From positions 4,981,001 through 5,045,000 of the forward strand of contig NZ_CP059139.1 in assembly GCF_014109765.1 (NCBI RefSeq): a stretch of DNA of 64,000 nt, written 5' to 3'. The notes beneath the pieces were generated by a model. That model did not search any database. It saw nothing but the letters and a program-made list of their open reading frames with translations, and was not told the origin of the DNA. Position numbers and translations under genes: made by a program. This document shows, piece after piece, positions 8,773 to 18,282 of this stretch. This DNA comes from Pseudomonas berkeleyensis. GTDB taxonomy: Bacteria > Pseudomonadota > Gammaproteobacteria > Pseudomonadales > Pseudomonadaceae. Position 1 is the first letter of the stretch. The number at the start of each line of letters is the position of its first letter.

Positions 8773-10026
8773 TTAGCGATACACCGGGTAGTCCGCGCAC
8801 AGCCCGGCCACCAGCTTGGCCACCTGCGCCTCGACATCGGCATCGCCGAGGTGATCGAGGATGTCGCAGATCCAGCCTGCCAGCGCCTGGCATTGGGCAA
8901 CCTTGAAGCCACGGGTGGTGACGGCCGGCGTGCCGATACGGATGCCCGAGGTCACGAACGGCGACTGCGGGTCGTTCGGCACGGCGTTCTTGTTCACGGT
9001 GATGCCGGCACGCCCCAGGGCAGCGTCGGCCTCCTTGCCGGTCAGGCCCTGCTTGATCAGGCTGAGCAGGAACAGGTGGTTGTCGGTACCGCCAGAGACC
9101 ACCTCGTAGCCGCGCTCGATGAACACCTTGGCCATGGCCTGGGCGTTGTCGATGACCTGCTGCTGGTAGGCCTTGAACTCAGGCTCCATGGCTTCCTTGA
9201 AGCACACCGCCTTGGCGGCGATGACGTGCATCAGCGGGCCGCCCTGGGCACCCGGGAACACCGCGGAGTTGAGCTTCTTCTCGATCTCTTCGTTGGCCTT
9301 GGCCAGGATCAGGCCGCCACGCGGGCCGCGCAGGGTTTTGTGCGTGGTGGTGGTGACCACATCGGCGAAGGGAATCGGGTTCGGGTACAGACCGGCGGCG
9401 ACCAGGCCAGCGACGTGCGCCATGTCGACGAACAGCAGCGCTCCGACCTTGTCGGCGATGGCGCGGAAACGCGGGAAGTCGAGGGTCTTGGAGTAGGCGG
9501 AGAAGCCGGCGACGATGATCTTCGGCTTGTGCTCCACGGCCAGACGCTCGACCTCGTCGTAATCGATCAGGCCGGTGGCGGTGTCCAGGCCGTACTGCAC
9601 GGCGTTGTACAGCTTGCCCGAGGACGACACCTTGGCACCGTGGGTCAGGTGACCGCCGTGGGCCAGGCTCATGCCGAGGATGGTGTCACCGGCGTTGAGC
9701 AGCGCCAGGTAAACGGCACTGTTGGCCGAGGAACCGGAGTGCGGCTGGACGTTGGCGTAGTCGGCGCCGAACAGGGCCTTGGCGCGGTCGATGGCCAACT
9801 GCTCGACCTTGTCGACATATTCGCAACCACCGTAATAACGCTTGCCCGGATAGCCTTCGGCGTACTTGTTGGTCAGGCCGCTGCCTTGCGCTTCCATCAC
9901 GCGCTGGCTGCAGTAGTTCTCCGAGGCGATCAGCTCGATATGCTCTTCCTGACGGCGCTCTTCCTGATTGATCGCCGCGAGCAACTCGTCGTCGTAACCC
10001 TGAATCTGATCCTGCTTGCTGAACAT
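8773..10026 (-). CDS. glyA: Serine hydroxymethyltransferase
   Basis: A 417-residue PLP enzyme that interconverts glycine plus methylene-THF with serine plus THF. Seen: [16 protein letters not shown] start, [11 protein letters not shown], the PLP-lysine region [15 protein letters not shown], and a full-length C-terminus. The start at 10026 is chosen because the in-frame sequence upstream is low-quality and belongs to the intergenic region; GGAG lies just upstream on the minus strand. It leads the sox cluster, which supplies both its substrates (glycine and methylene-THF), so this copy probably serves betaine and sarcosine catabolism. Pseudomonas often carries further glyA copies elsewhere. Confidence 0.97.
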   Translation of the reverse strand: MFSKQDQIQGYDDELLAAINQEERRQEEHIELIASENYCSQRVMEAQGSGLTNKYAEGYPGKRYYGGCEYVDKVEQLAIDRAKALFGADYANVQPHSGSSANSAVYLALLNAGDTILGMSLAHGGHLTHGAKVSSSGKLYNAVQYGLDTATGLIDYDEVERLAVEHKPKIIVAGFSAYSKTLDFPRFRAIADKVGALLFVDMAHVAGLVAAGLYPNPIPFADVVTTTTHKTLRGPRGGLILAKANEEIEKKLNSAVFPGAQGGPLMHVIAAKAVCFKEAMEPEFKAYQQQVIDNAQAMAKVFIERGYEVVSGGTDNHLFLLSLIKQGLTGKEADAALGRAGITVNKNAVPNDPQSPFVTSGIRIGTPAVTTRGFKVAQCQALAGWICDILDHLGDADVEAQVAKLVAGLCADYPVYR

Positions 10027-10717
10027 CTCGGTTCTCCTGCGGCGCCTGTGGGCGGCGGTCTTGGACGGGCGGGCCAGCAAGGCCCTGTGCAGCGATGGTA
10101 GGGCCGCACCTGCCCGCTCAAATGCCTGCCAACGCCGCGAGAGCATTCGTTTGCGACATGCCCCTGTCGCAATCAGGCGCACCGACATCAGCTCGTCGGT
10201 TTGCGCACAAATCACGGGGATCAAGCTGTGGATAAGCCGTGCATACAACGCCCGATCCCAGGAATGGCAGGGGCTCCCGCAACAAGGTTATTTCCTGATC
10301 GATATCAACCAGTTAACAACATCAGCCATACACAGAAGCCGTGGACTAGCCTGTGGAAAAACTGTCAGCAGATTGCTGCCGGCCCTGCATTCACTGCGAT
10401 GCAGGGCTGCGTTCAATATCCATACACCCGCACCACCACCCTGGCTTATCCACCAGCGACACGAGCAAGAAAGGAAAACCGCTTGGGGATATGCACAGAA
10501 GATGTGGATGAAACTGTGCATAGGCTGTTCGACGAACGCTTGCGGCCAGGGCTGCCGCGGCCTATAGGGAAAAGGCTAAAAATCGAACAGGATCAAATAG
10601 ATAGACGTGGCTTGTGCACAAATACTGTGGGCGCCACTGTGCACTGCCTGTGGAAACCCGGCGCCAGGCCAGAGCCCGCGGGGCTCCGGCGCAAGCGCAC
10701 GTTATTTACTCAGCCAC
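10027..10717. promoter_or_regulatory. Gene-free 691-bp leader upstream of glyA with a cluster of DnaA-box-like 9-mers
   Basis: No ORF here looks coding. Seen: a perfect TTATCCACA box (as TGTGGATAA at 10227-10235) and TTTTCCACA (TGTGGAAAA, 10352-10360), both fitting the E. coli consensus TTWTNCACA. One- or two-mismatch relatives lie at 10446-10454 (TTATCCACC), 10489-10497 (ATATGCACA), 10503-10511 (TGTGGATGA), 10515-10523 (TGTGCATAG), 10612-10621 (TTGTGCACAA), 10638-10646 (TGTGCACTG) and 10649-10657 (TGTGGAAAC). The glyA promoter must lie in the left part. Whether DnaA binds is inference. Confidence 0.5.
10661..10692 (-). terminator. Hairpin downstream of the 99-residue secreted protein
   Basis: GCGCC-AGGCCAGAGCCC-GCG-GGGCTCC-GGCGC folds into a long GC-rich stem with outer arms 10661-10665 and 10688-10692. 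There is no clear T-run, so it may be a stability element rather than a terminator. Confidence 0.4.
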
Positions 10718-11017
10718 TTATGGCTTGAGTTTCTCTCCGCAGCTGCTGGAGGCATTCACCAGGCGCTGCTGCATGGCAGGGTCAGGCGGAGACTGGCGAC
10801 TCATTTCCTGCAACTCGGCCTCGCTGAACTCAGCGCTAACCTTGTCGGCCGCACAATCGCAATAGGCTTTCAGTTGCGCATCTTCGTAGCCTGCTGGGGC
10901 ACCAGCCACGCACTGCTGGACGAACTCGTTCTTGGCCTGCGCCGACCACTCGGCGGCGGAAACGGGCAGCGCCACGGCCAGCGGCAGGGCAAGGGCGAGC
11001 AGGTGACGATAGGTCAT
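10718..11017 (-). CDS. Small secreted cysteine-containing protein of unknown function
   Basis: A 99-residue protein with a clear signal peptide (MTYRHLLALALPLAVALPVSAAEWS, cleavage likely after SAA). The mature part has four cysteines (QQC, YCDC, SSC), and the pattern EFVQQC...AYCDCAADKVSAEFSEAEL is seen in small periplasmic Pseudomonas proteins. The ATG at 11017 has AGGAG seven bases upstream; longer in-frame starts would bury the signal peptide. It lies in the same position as the hypothetical gene between glyA and the threonine aldolase gene in P. aeruginosa. No function is assigned. Confidence 0.8.
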   Translation of the reverse strand: MTYRHLLALALPLAVALPVSAAEWSAQAKNEFVQQCVAGAPAGYEDAQLKAYCDCAADKVSAEFSEAELQEMSRQSPPDPAMQQRLVNASSSCGEKLKP

Positions 11018-11257
11018 ATGAAACTCCTTCTCTTGATTGCGGAGGGCGGATCGAGTGCCGCCCTCTGGTAGGTGTGAACCCCTCAAGACAGCTCAAGTTC
11101 CATCTGCAGGCCGAACGGTTGGCCACACTTCGACCCGACAGTACGCATCGACACAACAACTCGTCGCCGCTACGGAGGTTCAGCGCAACGCTCCGGGGGT
11201 AAAGTGTCGCCTTTCGCCGGCAGCTCCGCCGGCAGGCTTTTCAGAAGGAACGCGCCA

Positions 11258-12298
11258 ATGCCCGACAATGCCCAGCAATTTGCCAGCGACAACTACTCCG
11301 GCATCTGTCCCGAAGCCTGGGCCGCCATGGCCGAGGCCAACCAGGGCCACCAGCGCGCCTATGGCGATGACGAGTGGACGGCGCGCGCCGCCGATCACTT
11401 CCGTCGCCTGTTCGAGACCGATTGCGAGGTGTTCTTCGCCTTCAACGGCACCGCCGCCAACTCCCTGGCCCTGGCCTCGCTGTGCCAGAGCTACCACAGC
11501 GTGATCTGCTCGGAGACCGCCCACGTCGAGACCGACGAGTGCGGTGCACCGGAATTCTTCTCCAACGGTTCCAAATTGCTGCTGGCCAAGACCGAGAACG
11601 GCAAGCTGACCCCGCAGGCGATCCGCGAAATCGCCCTCAAGCGCCAGGACATCCACTACCCGAAACCACGCGTAGTCACCCTCACCCAGGCCACCGAGGT
11701 CGGTACCGTGTACCGTCCGGAAGAAGTTCGCGCCATCAGCCAGGTCTGCGAAGAGCTGGGCCTGCACCTGCATATGGACGGTGCGCGCTTCTCCAATGCC
11801 TGCGCCTTCCTCGGCTGTAGCCCGGCCGATCTGACCTGGAAGGCCGGCGTCGACGTGCTGTGCTTCGGCGGCACCAAGAACGGCATGGCCGTCGGTGAGG
11901 CCATCGTATTCTTCAACAAGGATCTGGCCGAAGACTTCGACTATCGCTGCAAGCAGGCCGGCCAGCTGGCGTCGAAAATGCGTTACCTGTCCGCGCCCTG
12001 GGTTGGCATCCTGCAGAACGATGTCTGGCTCAACTACGCCAACCATGCCAACCACTGCGCGCAGTTGCTGGCCAACCTGGTGGCGGACGTGCCGGGCGTC
12101 AGCCTGATGTTCCCGGTAGAAGCCAACGGCGTGTTCCTGCAACTGTCGGAGCCGGCCATCGCCGCCCTGACCGCCCGCGGCTGGCGCTTCTACACCTTCA
12201 TCGGTGCCGGTGGCGCGCGCTTCATGTGTAGCTGGGATACCGACGAAGCGCGTGTGCGTCAGTTGGCAGCCGATATCCGCGAGGTGATGAGCGCCTGA
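11258..12298 (+). CDS. ltaE: Low-specificity L-threonine aldolase
   Basis: A 346-residue PLP enzyme that cleaves L-threonine or allo-threonine to glycine and acetaldehyde. Seen: FASDNYSGICPEAW at the N-terminus, HVETDECGAPEFF, HMDGARFSNA and the PLP-lysine motif CFGGTKNGM. The ATG at 11258 follows AAGGAA; an upstream in-frame start at 11204 lacks family similarity. It sits among glycine/betaine catabolic genes, so it probably adjusts the glycine pool. It could also act on beta-hydroxy amino acids other than threonine. Confidence 0.92.
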   Translation: MPDNAQQFASDNYSGICPEAWAAMAEANQGHQRAYGDDEWTARAADHFRRLFETDCEVFFAFNGTAANSLALASLCQSYHSVICSETAHVETDECGAPEFFSNGSKLLLAKTENGKLTPQAIREIALKRQDIHYPKPRVVTLTQATEVGTVYRPEEVRAISQVCEELGLHLHMDGARFSNACAFLGCSPADLTWKAGVDVLCFGGTKNGMAVGEAIVFFNKDLAEDFDYRCKQAGQLASKMRYLSAPWVGILQNDVWLNYANHANHCAQLLANLVADVPGVSLMFPVEANGVFLQLSEPAIAALTARGWRFYTFIGAGGARFMCSWDTDEARVRQLAADIREVMSA

Positions 12299-12342
12299 CC
12301 CACAGCATAGGGCTCCATGGAAGGAGCTCTAGCCGCGACGTA

Positions 12343-12361
12343 CCCCGGATTCAATCCGGGG
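12343..12361. terminator. Bidirectional hairpin between ltaE and gbcB
   Basis: CCCCGGATT-C-AATCCGGGG is a 9-bp perfect palindrome between the convergent ltaE and gbcB stops. It belongs to the same short CCCGGAT..ATCCGGG family seen near 657 and 39530. No T-run follows. Confidence 0.45.
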
Positions 12362-12379
12362 AAACAGATCCCATGGCGA

Positions 12380-13483
12380 TCAATAATCGATCGCTACATC
12401 CCCTTTTGGCACGCTGCAGCACGACAGGATGTAGCCCTCGGCCACATCCTCGTCGGTGATGCCGCCGTTGTGCTCCATCTCCACCTCGCCAGCGGTTTTC
12501 ATCACCTTGCAGGTGCCGCAAATGCCCATGCCACAGGCCTTGGGAATATGCAGGCCAAGTTTGGCGGCGGCTGCGTGCACGGTCTCGCCGGGCACCACGC
12601 GGATGCTCTTGCCGGTGCTGGTGAATTCCACCTGATTGAGTTCACCAATCGGGACTTCCGGTGCGTCAGCAGCCTCGGCGGCCAGCTCCTTGACCTCGGC
12701 ACGAATCTCCGGCGGCGTCGGGCCGAACGCCTCTTCGTGATAACGCGCCATGTCGTAGCCGGCGGCTTCGAGCAGGCGCTTGACCGCGCTCATGTAGGGC
12801 GTCGGACCGCAGCAGAAGATTTCCCGATCCAAGTAGTCCGGCGCGATCAACTCCAGCATCGGCTTGTTCAGATAGCCGCGATAGCCCGCCCAGGCTTCGC
12901 CCAGACCATGCTTCTCACAGATCACGTGCAAGCTGAAGTTATTGATACGCGCCGCCATGTGTTCCAGCTCGCGCTGGTAGATGATGTCCTTCGGCGAACG
13001 GGCGCTGTGCACGAAGACCATGTCGACATTGGCGTTGGTGTCGTAGAACCAGCGCGCCATCGACATCACTGGCGTGATGCCGACCCCACCGGAGAGGAAC
13101 AGCACTTTGTCGGACGGGAAGTCGATGGCGTTGAACAGCCCGACCGGACCGTGCACCGGCACCTCGTCGCCTTCCTTGAGGTTGTCGTGCAGCCAGTTCG
13201 ATACCTTGCCACCCGGCACCCGCTTGATGGTGATGGAAAAGCTGTAGGGCACCGAAGGCGAACTGGAAATTGTGTAGGAACGCATGATCGGCTGGCCGTC
13301 GATCTCCAGTTCCAGGGTGACGAACTGCCCCGGCTTGAAGAAGAACAGCACTGGCTGATCGGCCATGAAGCAGAAGGTGCGCACATCCCAGGTTTCCTGG
13401 ATCACCTTGACGCAACGCACCAGGTGGCGGCCGTTGGTCCAGGTCTGAGTGGTAACCGGGTTGAGGAAGGCGTTGGTGGTCAT
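12380..13483 (-). CDS. gbcB: Glycine betaine monooxygenase, reductase subunit
   Basis: A 367-residue ferredoxin reductase: an FAD-binding domain (RSYTISSSPS), an NAD(P)-binding domain (LFLSGGVGITPVMSMARWF, then CGPTPYMSAVKRLL) and a C-terminal 2Fe-2S ferredoxin domain with ligands in CGMGICGTCKV and SCC. It passes electrons from NAD(P)H to the Rieske oxygenase GbcA, which removes a methyl group from glycine betaine to give dimethylglycine and formaldehyde. It is divergent from gbcA across a 313-bp gap, the arrangement known for P. aeruginosa PA5410/PA5411. The ATG at 13483 agrees with the family length. Confidence 0.93.
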   Translation of the reverse strand: MTTNAFLNPVTTQTWTNGRHLVRCVKVIQETWDVRTFCFMADQPVLFFFKPGQFVTLELEIDGQPIMRSYTISSSPSVPYSFSITIKRVPGGKVSNWLHDNLKEGDEVPVHGPVGLFNAIDFPSDKVLFLSGGVGITPVMSMARWFYDTNANVDMVFVHSARSPKDIIYQRELEHMAARINNFSLHVICEKHGLGEAWAGYRGYLNKPMLELIAPDYLDREIFCCGPTPYMSAVKRLLEAAGYDMARYHEEAFGPTPPEIRAEVKELAAEAADAPEVPIGELNQVEFTSTGKSIRVVPGETVHAAAAKLGLHIPKACGMGICGTCKVMKTAGEVEMEHNGGITDEDVAEGYILSCCSVPKGDVAIDY

Positions 13484-13796
13484 GAACGGCTCTCCACGCG
13501 GCCGGATATCGGCCCATATGTCACGGATTGTGCGAAAGGCAGCTGCTCGTCATTTATCTGCCAGCGACATCCGCATGCTTATCGCGACCTGCCTGATAGC
13601 ACGGGGCCTGACGCGTCGGAAACGCATTCGGCCATGTCGCCCATGGATAAGGTTTGCCCCTCTGCCGGCTCCACACTCCGCCTCACCAAGCATGCTCGCC
13701 CATTGCAGGCGACAGCGAACGATCGAGACCTTGCGGCACAACCGTAACAGCCACTTTTTCCGGCAGGCGCACAGCGCCCGCCAATGAGGAGCCACC
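13484..13796. promoter_or_regulatory. Divergent promoter region of gbcB and gbcA
   Basis: This 313-bp gap has no coding potential I can support. In P. aeruginosa the two genes are activated by the AraC-family regulator GbdR, so its sites are expected here; I could not place them from memory with confidence. The ATG of gbcA is preceded by GAGGAG at 13786-13791. Confidence 0.5.
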
Positions 13797-15089
13797 ATGG
13801 ACTGCACCCAAAACCTGAGCCTGGGCGACCCGCTGGAGCCCGTCCGCAAGGCCACTGCGCAGATGCTGCATGAACGCGACCATACGTTCTCGCTGCCGCA
13901 GCCCTTCTACAACGACGAGCGCCTGTTCCAGGTCGACATGCAAGAGATCTTCCATAAGGAATGGCTGATCGCCGGCATGACCTGCGAGATCCCGGCCAAG
14001 GGCAACTTCCTCACCCTGCAGATCGGCGACAACCCGATCCTGGTCATCCGTGGCGCCGAAGGCCAGATTCACGCCTTCCACAACGTCTGCCGCCACCGCG
14101 GCTCGCGCCTGTGCGTCTCCGACAAGGGCAAAGTGGCCAAGTTGGTCTGCCCCTACCACCAGTGGACCTATGAGCTGGACGGCCGCCTGCTGTTCGCCGG
14201 CACCGAAATGGGCGCCGACTTCGACCTCAAGGACTACAGCCTGAAACCCGTGCAGTGCAAGACCGCTGGCGGCTTCATCTTCATCAGCCTGGCGGAAAAC
14301 CCGCCGGCCATCGACGAGTTCCTCGCGACCCTGGCTCACTACATGGAGCCGTACGACATGGAGAACACCAAGGTCGCGGTGCAGAGCACCATGCACGAGA
14401 AGGCCAACTGGAAACTGGTGATCGAGAACAACCGCGAGTGCTACCACTGCAACGGCTCGCACCCGGAGCTGCTCAACACCCTGCTGGAATGGGACGACGT
14501 CACCGACCCGCGTGCCAGCCAGGCGTTCAAGGATCAGGTCGCCGAGTGCACCACCCGCTGGGATAGGGACAAGATCCCCTACGCCCACGCCAGCTTCGGC
14601 CTGCGTAACCGCATCGTGCGCATGCCGCTGCTCAAAGGCACCGTATCCATGACCATGGACGGTAAGCAGGGCAGCAAGAAGTTGATGGGCCGCATCACCG
14701 ACCCGGATCTAGGCTCGATGCGCATCCTGCACCTGCCGCACTCGTGGAACCACTGCATGGGCGATCACCTGATCAACTTCACCGTGTGGCCGATCAGCGC
14801 CCAGGAGACGATCGTCATCACCAAGTGGCTGGTACACAAGGATGCGGTGGAGGGCGTTGACTATGATGTGGCGCGCCTGCGCCAGGTGTGGGATGCCACC
14901 AACGATCAGGATCGCCGTCTGGGCGAGGAAAACCAGCGTGGTATCAACTCTACCGCCTACCAGCCTGGCCCGTACTCCAAGACCTACGAGTTCGGCGTGA
15001 TCAACTTCCTCGACTGGTACAGCGAGCGCATGCTCAACAACCTCGACGACACCCCGGCACAAGCGCTGCGCCAGGTAGCGGGCGAGTAA
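13797..15089 (+). CDS. gbcA: Glycine betaine monooxygenase, Rieske oxygenase subunit
   Basis: A 430-residue Rieske non-haem iron oxygenase. Seen: the 2Fe-2S motif CRHRG...CPYHQWTY (CxH, then CxxH) and a catalytic domain with ENNRECYHCNGSHPE, where the two histidines fit mononuclear-iron ligands. With GbcB it converts glycine betaine to dimethylglycine plus formaldehyde. It is the entry step for the glycine-betaine route whose later steps (soxBDAG, glyA, fdhA) are 4-12 kb away. The dimethylglycine demethylase genes are not in this window. Confidence 0.95.
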   Translation: MDCTQNLSLGDPLEPVRKATAQMLHERDHTFSLPQPFYNDERLFQVDMQEIFHKEWLIAGMTCEIPAKGNFLTLQIGDNPILVIRGAEGQIHAFHNVCRHRGSRLCVSDKGKVAKLVCPYHQWTYELDGRLLFAGTEMGADFDLKDYSLKPVQCKTAGGFIFISLAENPPAIDEFLATLAHYMEPYDMENTKVAVQSTMHEKANWKLVIENNRECYHCNGSHPELLNTLLEWDDVTDPRASQAFKDQVAECTTRWDRDKIPYAHASFGLRNRIVRMPLLKGTVSMTMDGKQGSKKLMGRITDPDLGSMRILHLPHSWNHCMGDHLINFTVWPISAQETIVITKWLVHKDAVEGVDYDVARLRQVWDATNDQDRRLGEENQRGINSTAYQPGPYSKTYEFGVINFLDWYSERMLNNLDDTPAQALRQVAGE

Positions 15090-15163
15090 TGACGCTCAGC
15101 CTGCTGCTGGTGATCGGGCTGGCAGCCTACGGCCTGCTGGCCTGTCGCCCCACCGGGCAGTGA
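15089..15163 (+). CDS. Candidate 24-residue hydrophobic peptide overlapping the gbcA stop
   Basis: The ATG shares one base with the gbcA stop (TAATG). The peptide is almost wholly hydrophobic (LLLVIGLAAYGLLAC) with a short polar tail ending PTGQ, so it could be a single-span membrane peptide. It ends three bases before the terminator hairpin, which places it inside the gbcA transcript. There is no separate ribosome-binding site beyond GGGCGAG within gbcA, so translation would rely on coupling. I do not recognise it, and it may be chance. Confidence 0.4.
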   Translation: MTLSLLLVIGLAAYGLLACRPTGQ

Positions 15164-15165
15164 AG

Positions 15166-15200
15166 AAAGCCCCGCCGCTCATCGAGCGCCGGGGCTTTTT
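15166..15200 (+). terminator. Rho-independent terminator of gbcA
   Basis: AAAGCCCCGCCGCTC-ATC-GAGCGCCGGGGCTTTTT is a near-perfect hairpin with a T-run. Confidence 0.9.
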
Positions 15201-15343
15201 CATGACCATTGCAGCCACAGGGAGGCAGCAAGAATTCTCTCGCGACATGGCCACTCGCCATTCAAGTTGTGTCAGATTGTTCCGAAACAATGATGGGGCT
15301 GTCGCAAGAACGGCCAGACACTTCTCTAGATGGAACTGACTTC

Positions 15344-16987
15344 ATGCTGTCGCCGCGCTCCCTGAGCTTGCAGACGAAGATTCTGCTGGCTTTCACTCTG
15401 GTCAACCTGATTAGCATCGCCACCTTCATCAGCTACGCCCAGTATGTGAAATCCCAGGACATTCGCGCGCAGATGGACAACCGCCTGCGCGCAGCGGCCC
15501 ATGCGGTACCGCGCCTACTTGGCAATGACTATCTGGAACGCGCGCGTACGACCGACGGCCTGCGGGACGGCGAGTACATGGCACAGGTGCGCAACCTGGG
15601 CCAGTACGTTCAGGAAGTCGACCTGAAGTTCGCCTACACCATGATGGTCGACGCCTCCGGCAAGGTGTTCTACCTGTCCGATGCCGCCAGCGAGCAGGAG
15701 CTCGCCGGCGGCATCTACGGCGAGCACCTGGAGCAATACACCGATGCCAGCCCCGCGGTGATACAGGCTGCACGCAGTGGCCAGGCACAGTTCGATGAAT
15801 ACACCGACAGCTACGGCACCTTCCGCTCGATCTTCCTACCGATGCGCACCGCCAGCGGACAGCCCTATGTAGTGGGCGTGGACGTCACGCTCACCAGCCT
15901 CGAGCAAGCCATCACCGACAGCCTGCACAGCCTGCTGCTGATCGGTGCCGTGACATTGGCTGTCGGCCTGCTGCTGTCCTGGCTGGCCACACGAATGCTG
16001 GTTCAGGCGATCCGCCAGCTCACTGGTCAGCTCAACCAGATCGCGCAGAACCGCGACCTGTCACGCCCCCTGGCAGTGACCAACAATGACGAACTCGGCC
16101 AGATGGGCACTCGTCTGTCCGGCCTGCTGCAGGATCTGCGACAAACCCTGTCCGGGGCGTTGGGCATGGCAGACAGCAACCAGCAACTGGCCGAGACATT
16201 CCTGCACCGAGCCGACGACATCACCCAACAGATCCAGCAGGCAGCCCAGCAACTGGCCGATGTCGACCAACACGGTCACTCGATCCAGCAGGCTGCTGGC
16301 GAATCCTCCAGCCATGCTGGCGCGGTGCGACAGAATCTGGAGCGCACCAGTACCGAACTGAGCCGCGCCCACCAGGAGCTGCAGAAGCTGATTGCCGACG
16401 TGCACGGCAGCACCCACTCCAGCATCGAGCTGGCCGGCGACCTCGACCGCCTCAGCCAGGAAGCGCAGCAGATCGGCCAGGTGCTGCAGATGATTGCCGG
16501 CATTTCCGAGCAGACCAACCTGCTGGCCCTCAACGCAGCCATCGAAGCCGCACGTGCGGGTGAGGCCGGCAGAGGCTTCGCCGTGGTCGCCGATGAAGTG
16601 CGCAAGCTGGCCAGCCAGACCCAGAGCGTACTGGCCGACGCGCACAAGGTGATCGATCAGGTCACCGGCGCCATCCGCCAGATCGCCCAACGCATGGGCA
16701 GCACCGCCGAGCGCTCGCGTGTCCTGGCAGGCAACGCCGACGAAGCCTTGGACGCCCTCGACACCCTGGTGCGGCAGATGGCCGAAGTGAACCTCAACGT
16801 CGAACAGGCGCTGACCAGCAGCGCGCACATCCAGCACGCCGTGGCCGACATGTCCGGGCGCCTGGGCGAGATGCGCAGTGCCTTCGAACACACCCGCCAG
16901 GACGTCGACGCGATCAACGACTCCGCCGCCGAACTGGGCAACACCGCACGCAACCTGAAAAGCGGGTTGGGTGTATTCAGAACCTGA
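15344..16987 (+). CDS. Methyl-accepting chemotaxis protein
   Basis: A 547-residue transmembrane chemoreceptor. Seen: a first membrane helix near residues 12-33 (ILLAFTLVNLISIATFIS), a periplasmic region of about 150 residues (VDLKFAYTMMVDASGKVFYLS, a Cache-like sensor segment), a second helix near 195-220 (LLIGAVTLAVGLLLSWLA), a HAMP stretch, and the conserved signalling hairpin tip ISEQTNLLALNAAIEAARAG followed by GFAVVADEVRKLA. No C-terminal CheR-binding pentapeptide is visible. ATG 15344 has GGAA eight bases upstream. The ligand is unknown; the position beside betaine genes invites, but does not prove, a link. Confidence 0.93.
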   Translation: MLSPRSLSLQTKILLAFTLVNLISIATFISYAQYVKSQDIRAQMDNRLRAAAHAVPRLLGNDYLERARTTDGLRDGEYMAQVRNLGQYVQEVDLKFAYTMMVDASGKVFYLSDAASEQELAGGIYGEHLEQYTDASPAVIQAARSGQAQFDEYTDSYGTFRSIFLPMRTASGQPYVVGVDVTLTSLEQAITDSLHSLLLIGAVTLAVGLLLSWLATRMLVQAIRQLTGQLNQIAQNRDLSRPLAVTNNDELGQMGTRLSGLLQDLRQTLSGALGMADSNQQLAETFLHRADDITQQIQQAAQQLADVDQHGHSIQQAAGESSSHAGAVRQNLERTSTELSRAHQELQKLIADVHGSTHSSIELAGDLDRLSQEAQQIGQVLQMIAGISEQTNLLALNAAIEAARAGEAGRGFAVVADEVRKLASQTQSVLADAHKVIDQVTGAIRQIAQRMGSTAERSRVLAGNADEALDALDTLVRQMAEVNLNVEQALTSSAHIQHAVADMSGRLGEMRSAFEHTRQDVDAINDSAAELGNTARNLKSGLGVFRT

Positions 16988-17027
16988 TTCGATGCTGCCA
17001 GAGGCACCCCGCCATACCGTCCTCACT

Positions 17028-17054
17028 CATGCGCGACACAGCTTGTCGCGCATG
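17028..17054 (+). terminator. Hairpin downstream of the chemoreceptor
   Basis: CATGCGCGACA-CAGCT-TGTCGCGCATG is an 11-bp perfect stem, 41 bp after the stop. No T-run follows. It marks the left edge of the accessory region. Confidence 0.45.
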
Positions 17055-17199
17055 CCCTGCAAAATCAGCTAATCGCCAACCGATCCTTATCTGCCCCCTG
17101 GCAAAGCCAACTAGCACATAGCCATCAATCAGGGTTAAAGTGCCACTAGCATGACGCCGGATTACCGGCGAAAGGATCAATAAGACAAGGCCGTTGGTC

Positions 17200-18267
17200 A
17201 TGCCAGAAGCAAAAGACACGCTGCTCAGACTCTTCAATCTGCTGCGTCTGATACCTGAGTTTCCCCGCTACCACAGCACCTCCACACTGCATGAAAAACT
17301 CTGCGAGCGTGGCTTCTCGGTCGACTTGCGCACAGTTCAGCGCGACCTGCAAAAACTCTCCACGCCCTTCAACCTACTGGTCAAAAACGAAGACGAAAAA
17401 GAGCACGGCGCCAAACACTGGTGCCACTCGCCAGACGCGCCCATCGATCTGCGCGACATGGAGCCCTCTACAGCGCTGGCACTGTACCTGGCCGAAAGCC
17501 ACCTGCAAAACCTGCTGCCGCAAAGCGTCCTCGACCTGCTCGCACCGCAATTCAACAGGGCACGCAACAGCCTGAATAGCCACAGCGAAAACAGCCTCGC
17601 GCACTGGGCACAACGCGTGCGTGCCCTACCCAACAGCAAAGCCCTGTTGCCGGCCGAAATCGACAACACCGTCTGGCAACACGCCTCCAACGCCCTACTT
17701 GAAGGCAAGCAGTTACGCGTTCACTACCTGAGCCGCAGCAAGGGCGCTACCAAACCGCTGTTACTGCACCCAGCCGGCCTGATCTCGCGCCACTCCATCA
17801 GCTACCTGATCGCCAGCGTCGACGGCTACGACGACCTGCGCCAATTCGCCCTGCACCGCATCCAGCAGGCCGAAGCCTTAAGCGAGCCAGCACGCGAACG
17901 CCCTGACTTCGAGATCAGCCACTACATCCGCCAGGACCTCAACAGCGCAGCCCCCATCGAGCAGGTTGAACTGATCGCCGACGTCTCCCCGCAGATCGCC
18001 TGGTTACTCGGAGAAACCCCACTGAGCCCGGAACAAAGCCTGGAACCACTGGAAGGCAGCGACTGGCAACGCCTGCGCGCCAGGGTGCCGGATGATCAGG
18101 AGACGCTTTGGTGGGTGTTTGGGTTGGGGGAGAACGTGCGGGTGCTGGAGCCGAAAAGCTGGGTTGACACCATCCAGGGACGATTGGCCAAGCTAGAGCA
18201 GCTTTACACACCATACGCAATCTCTGAGCCCACCAGTGTTACCACTACAGCCAGCAACATAACCTAG
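17200..18267 (+). CDS. WYL-domain transcriptional regulator
   Basis: A 355-residue protein. The N-terminal 70 residues form a winged-helix-like DNA-binding part (LLRLFNLLRLIP...STSTLHEKLCERGFSVDLRTVQRDLQKL). The middle carries the WYL ligand-binding region (LRVHYLSRSKGATKPLLLHPAGLI, then YLIASVDGYDDLRQFALHRI), followed by a WCX-like C-terminal region. WYL regulators such as CapW and BrxR control phage-defence operons, and this one begins a run of GTPase genes 15 bp downstream. ATG 17200 is preferred over the in-frame TTG at 17194; AAGG lies nine bases upstream. It probably autoregulates the array; the ligand is unknown. Confidence 0.88.
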   Translation: MPEAKDTLLRLFNLLRLIPEFPRYHSTSTLHEKLCERGFSVDLRTVQRDLQKLSTPFNLLVKNEDEKEHGAKHWCHSPDAPIDLRDMEPSTALALYLAESHLQNLLPQSVLDLLAPQFNRARNSLNSHSENSLAHWAQRVRALPNSKALLPAEIDNTVWQHASNALLEGKQLRVHYLSRSKGATKPLLLHPAGLISRHSISYLIASVDGYDDLRQFALHRIQQAEALSEPARERPDFEISHYIRQDLNSAAPIEQVELIADVSPQIAWLLGETPLSPEQSLEPLEGSDWQRLRARVPDDQETLWWVFGLGENVRVLEPKSWVDTIQGRLAKLEQLYTPYAISEPTSVTTTASNIT

Positions 18268-18282
18268 ATAAAGGCAAACATT

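Noticed and set aside
10201..10728. 175-codon frame in the glyA upstream region
   Set aside because: No domain, no ribosome-binding site and odd composition; the stretch is better explained as regulatory DNA with DnaA-box-like sites.
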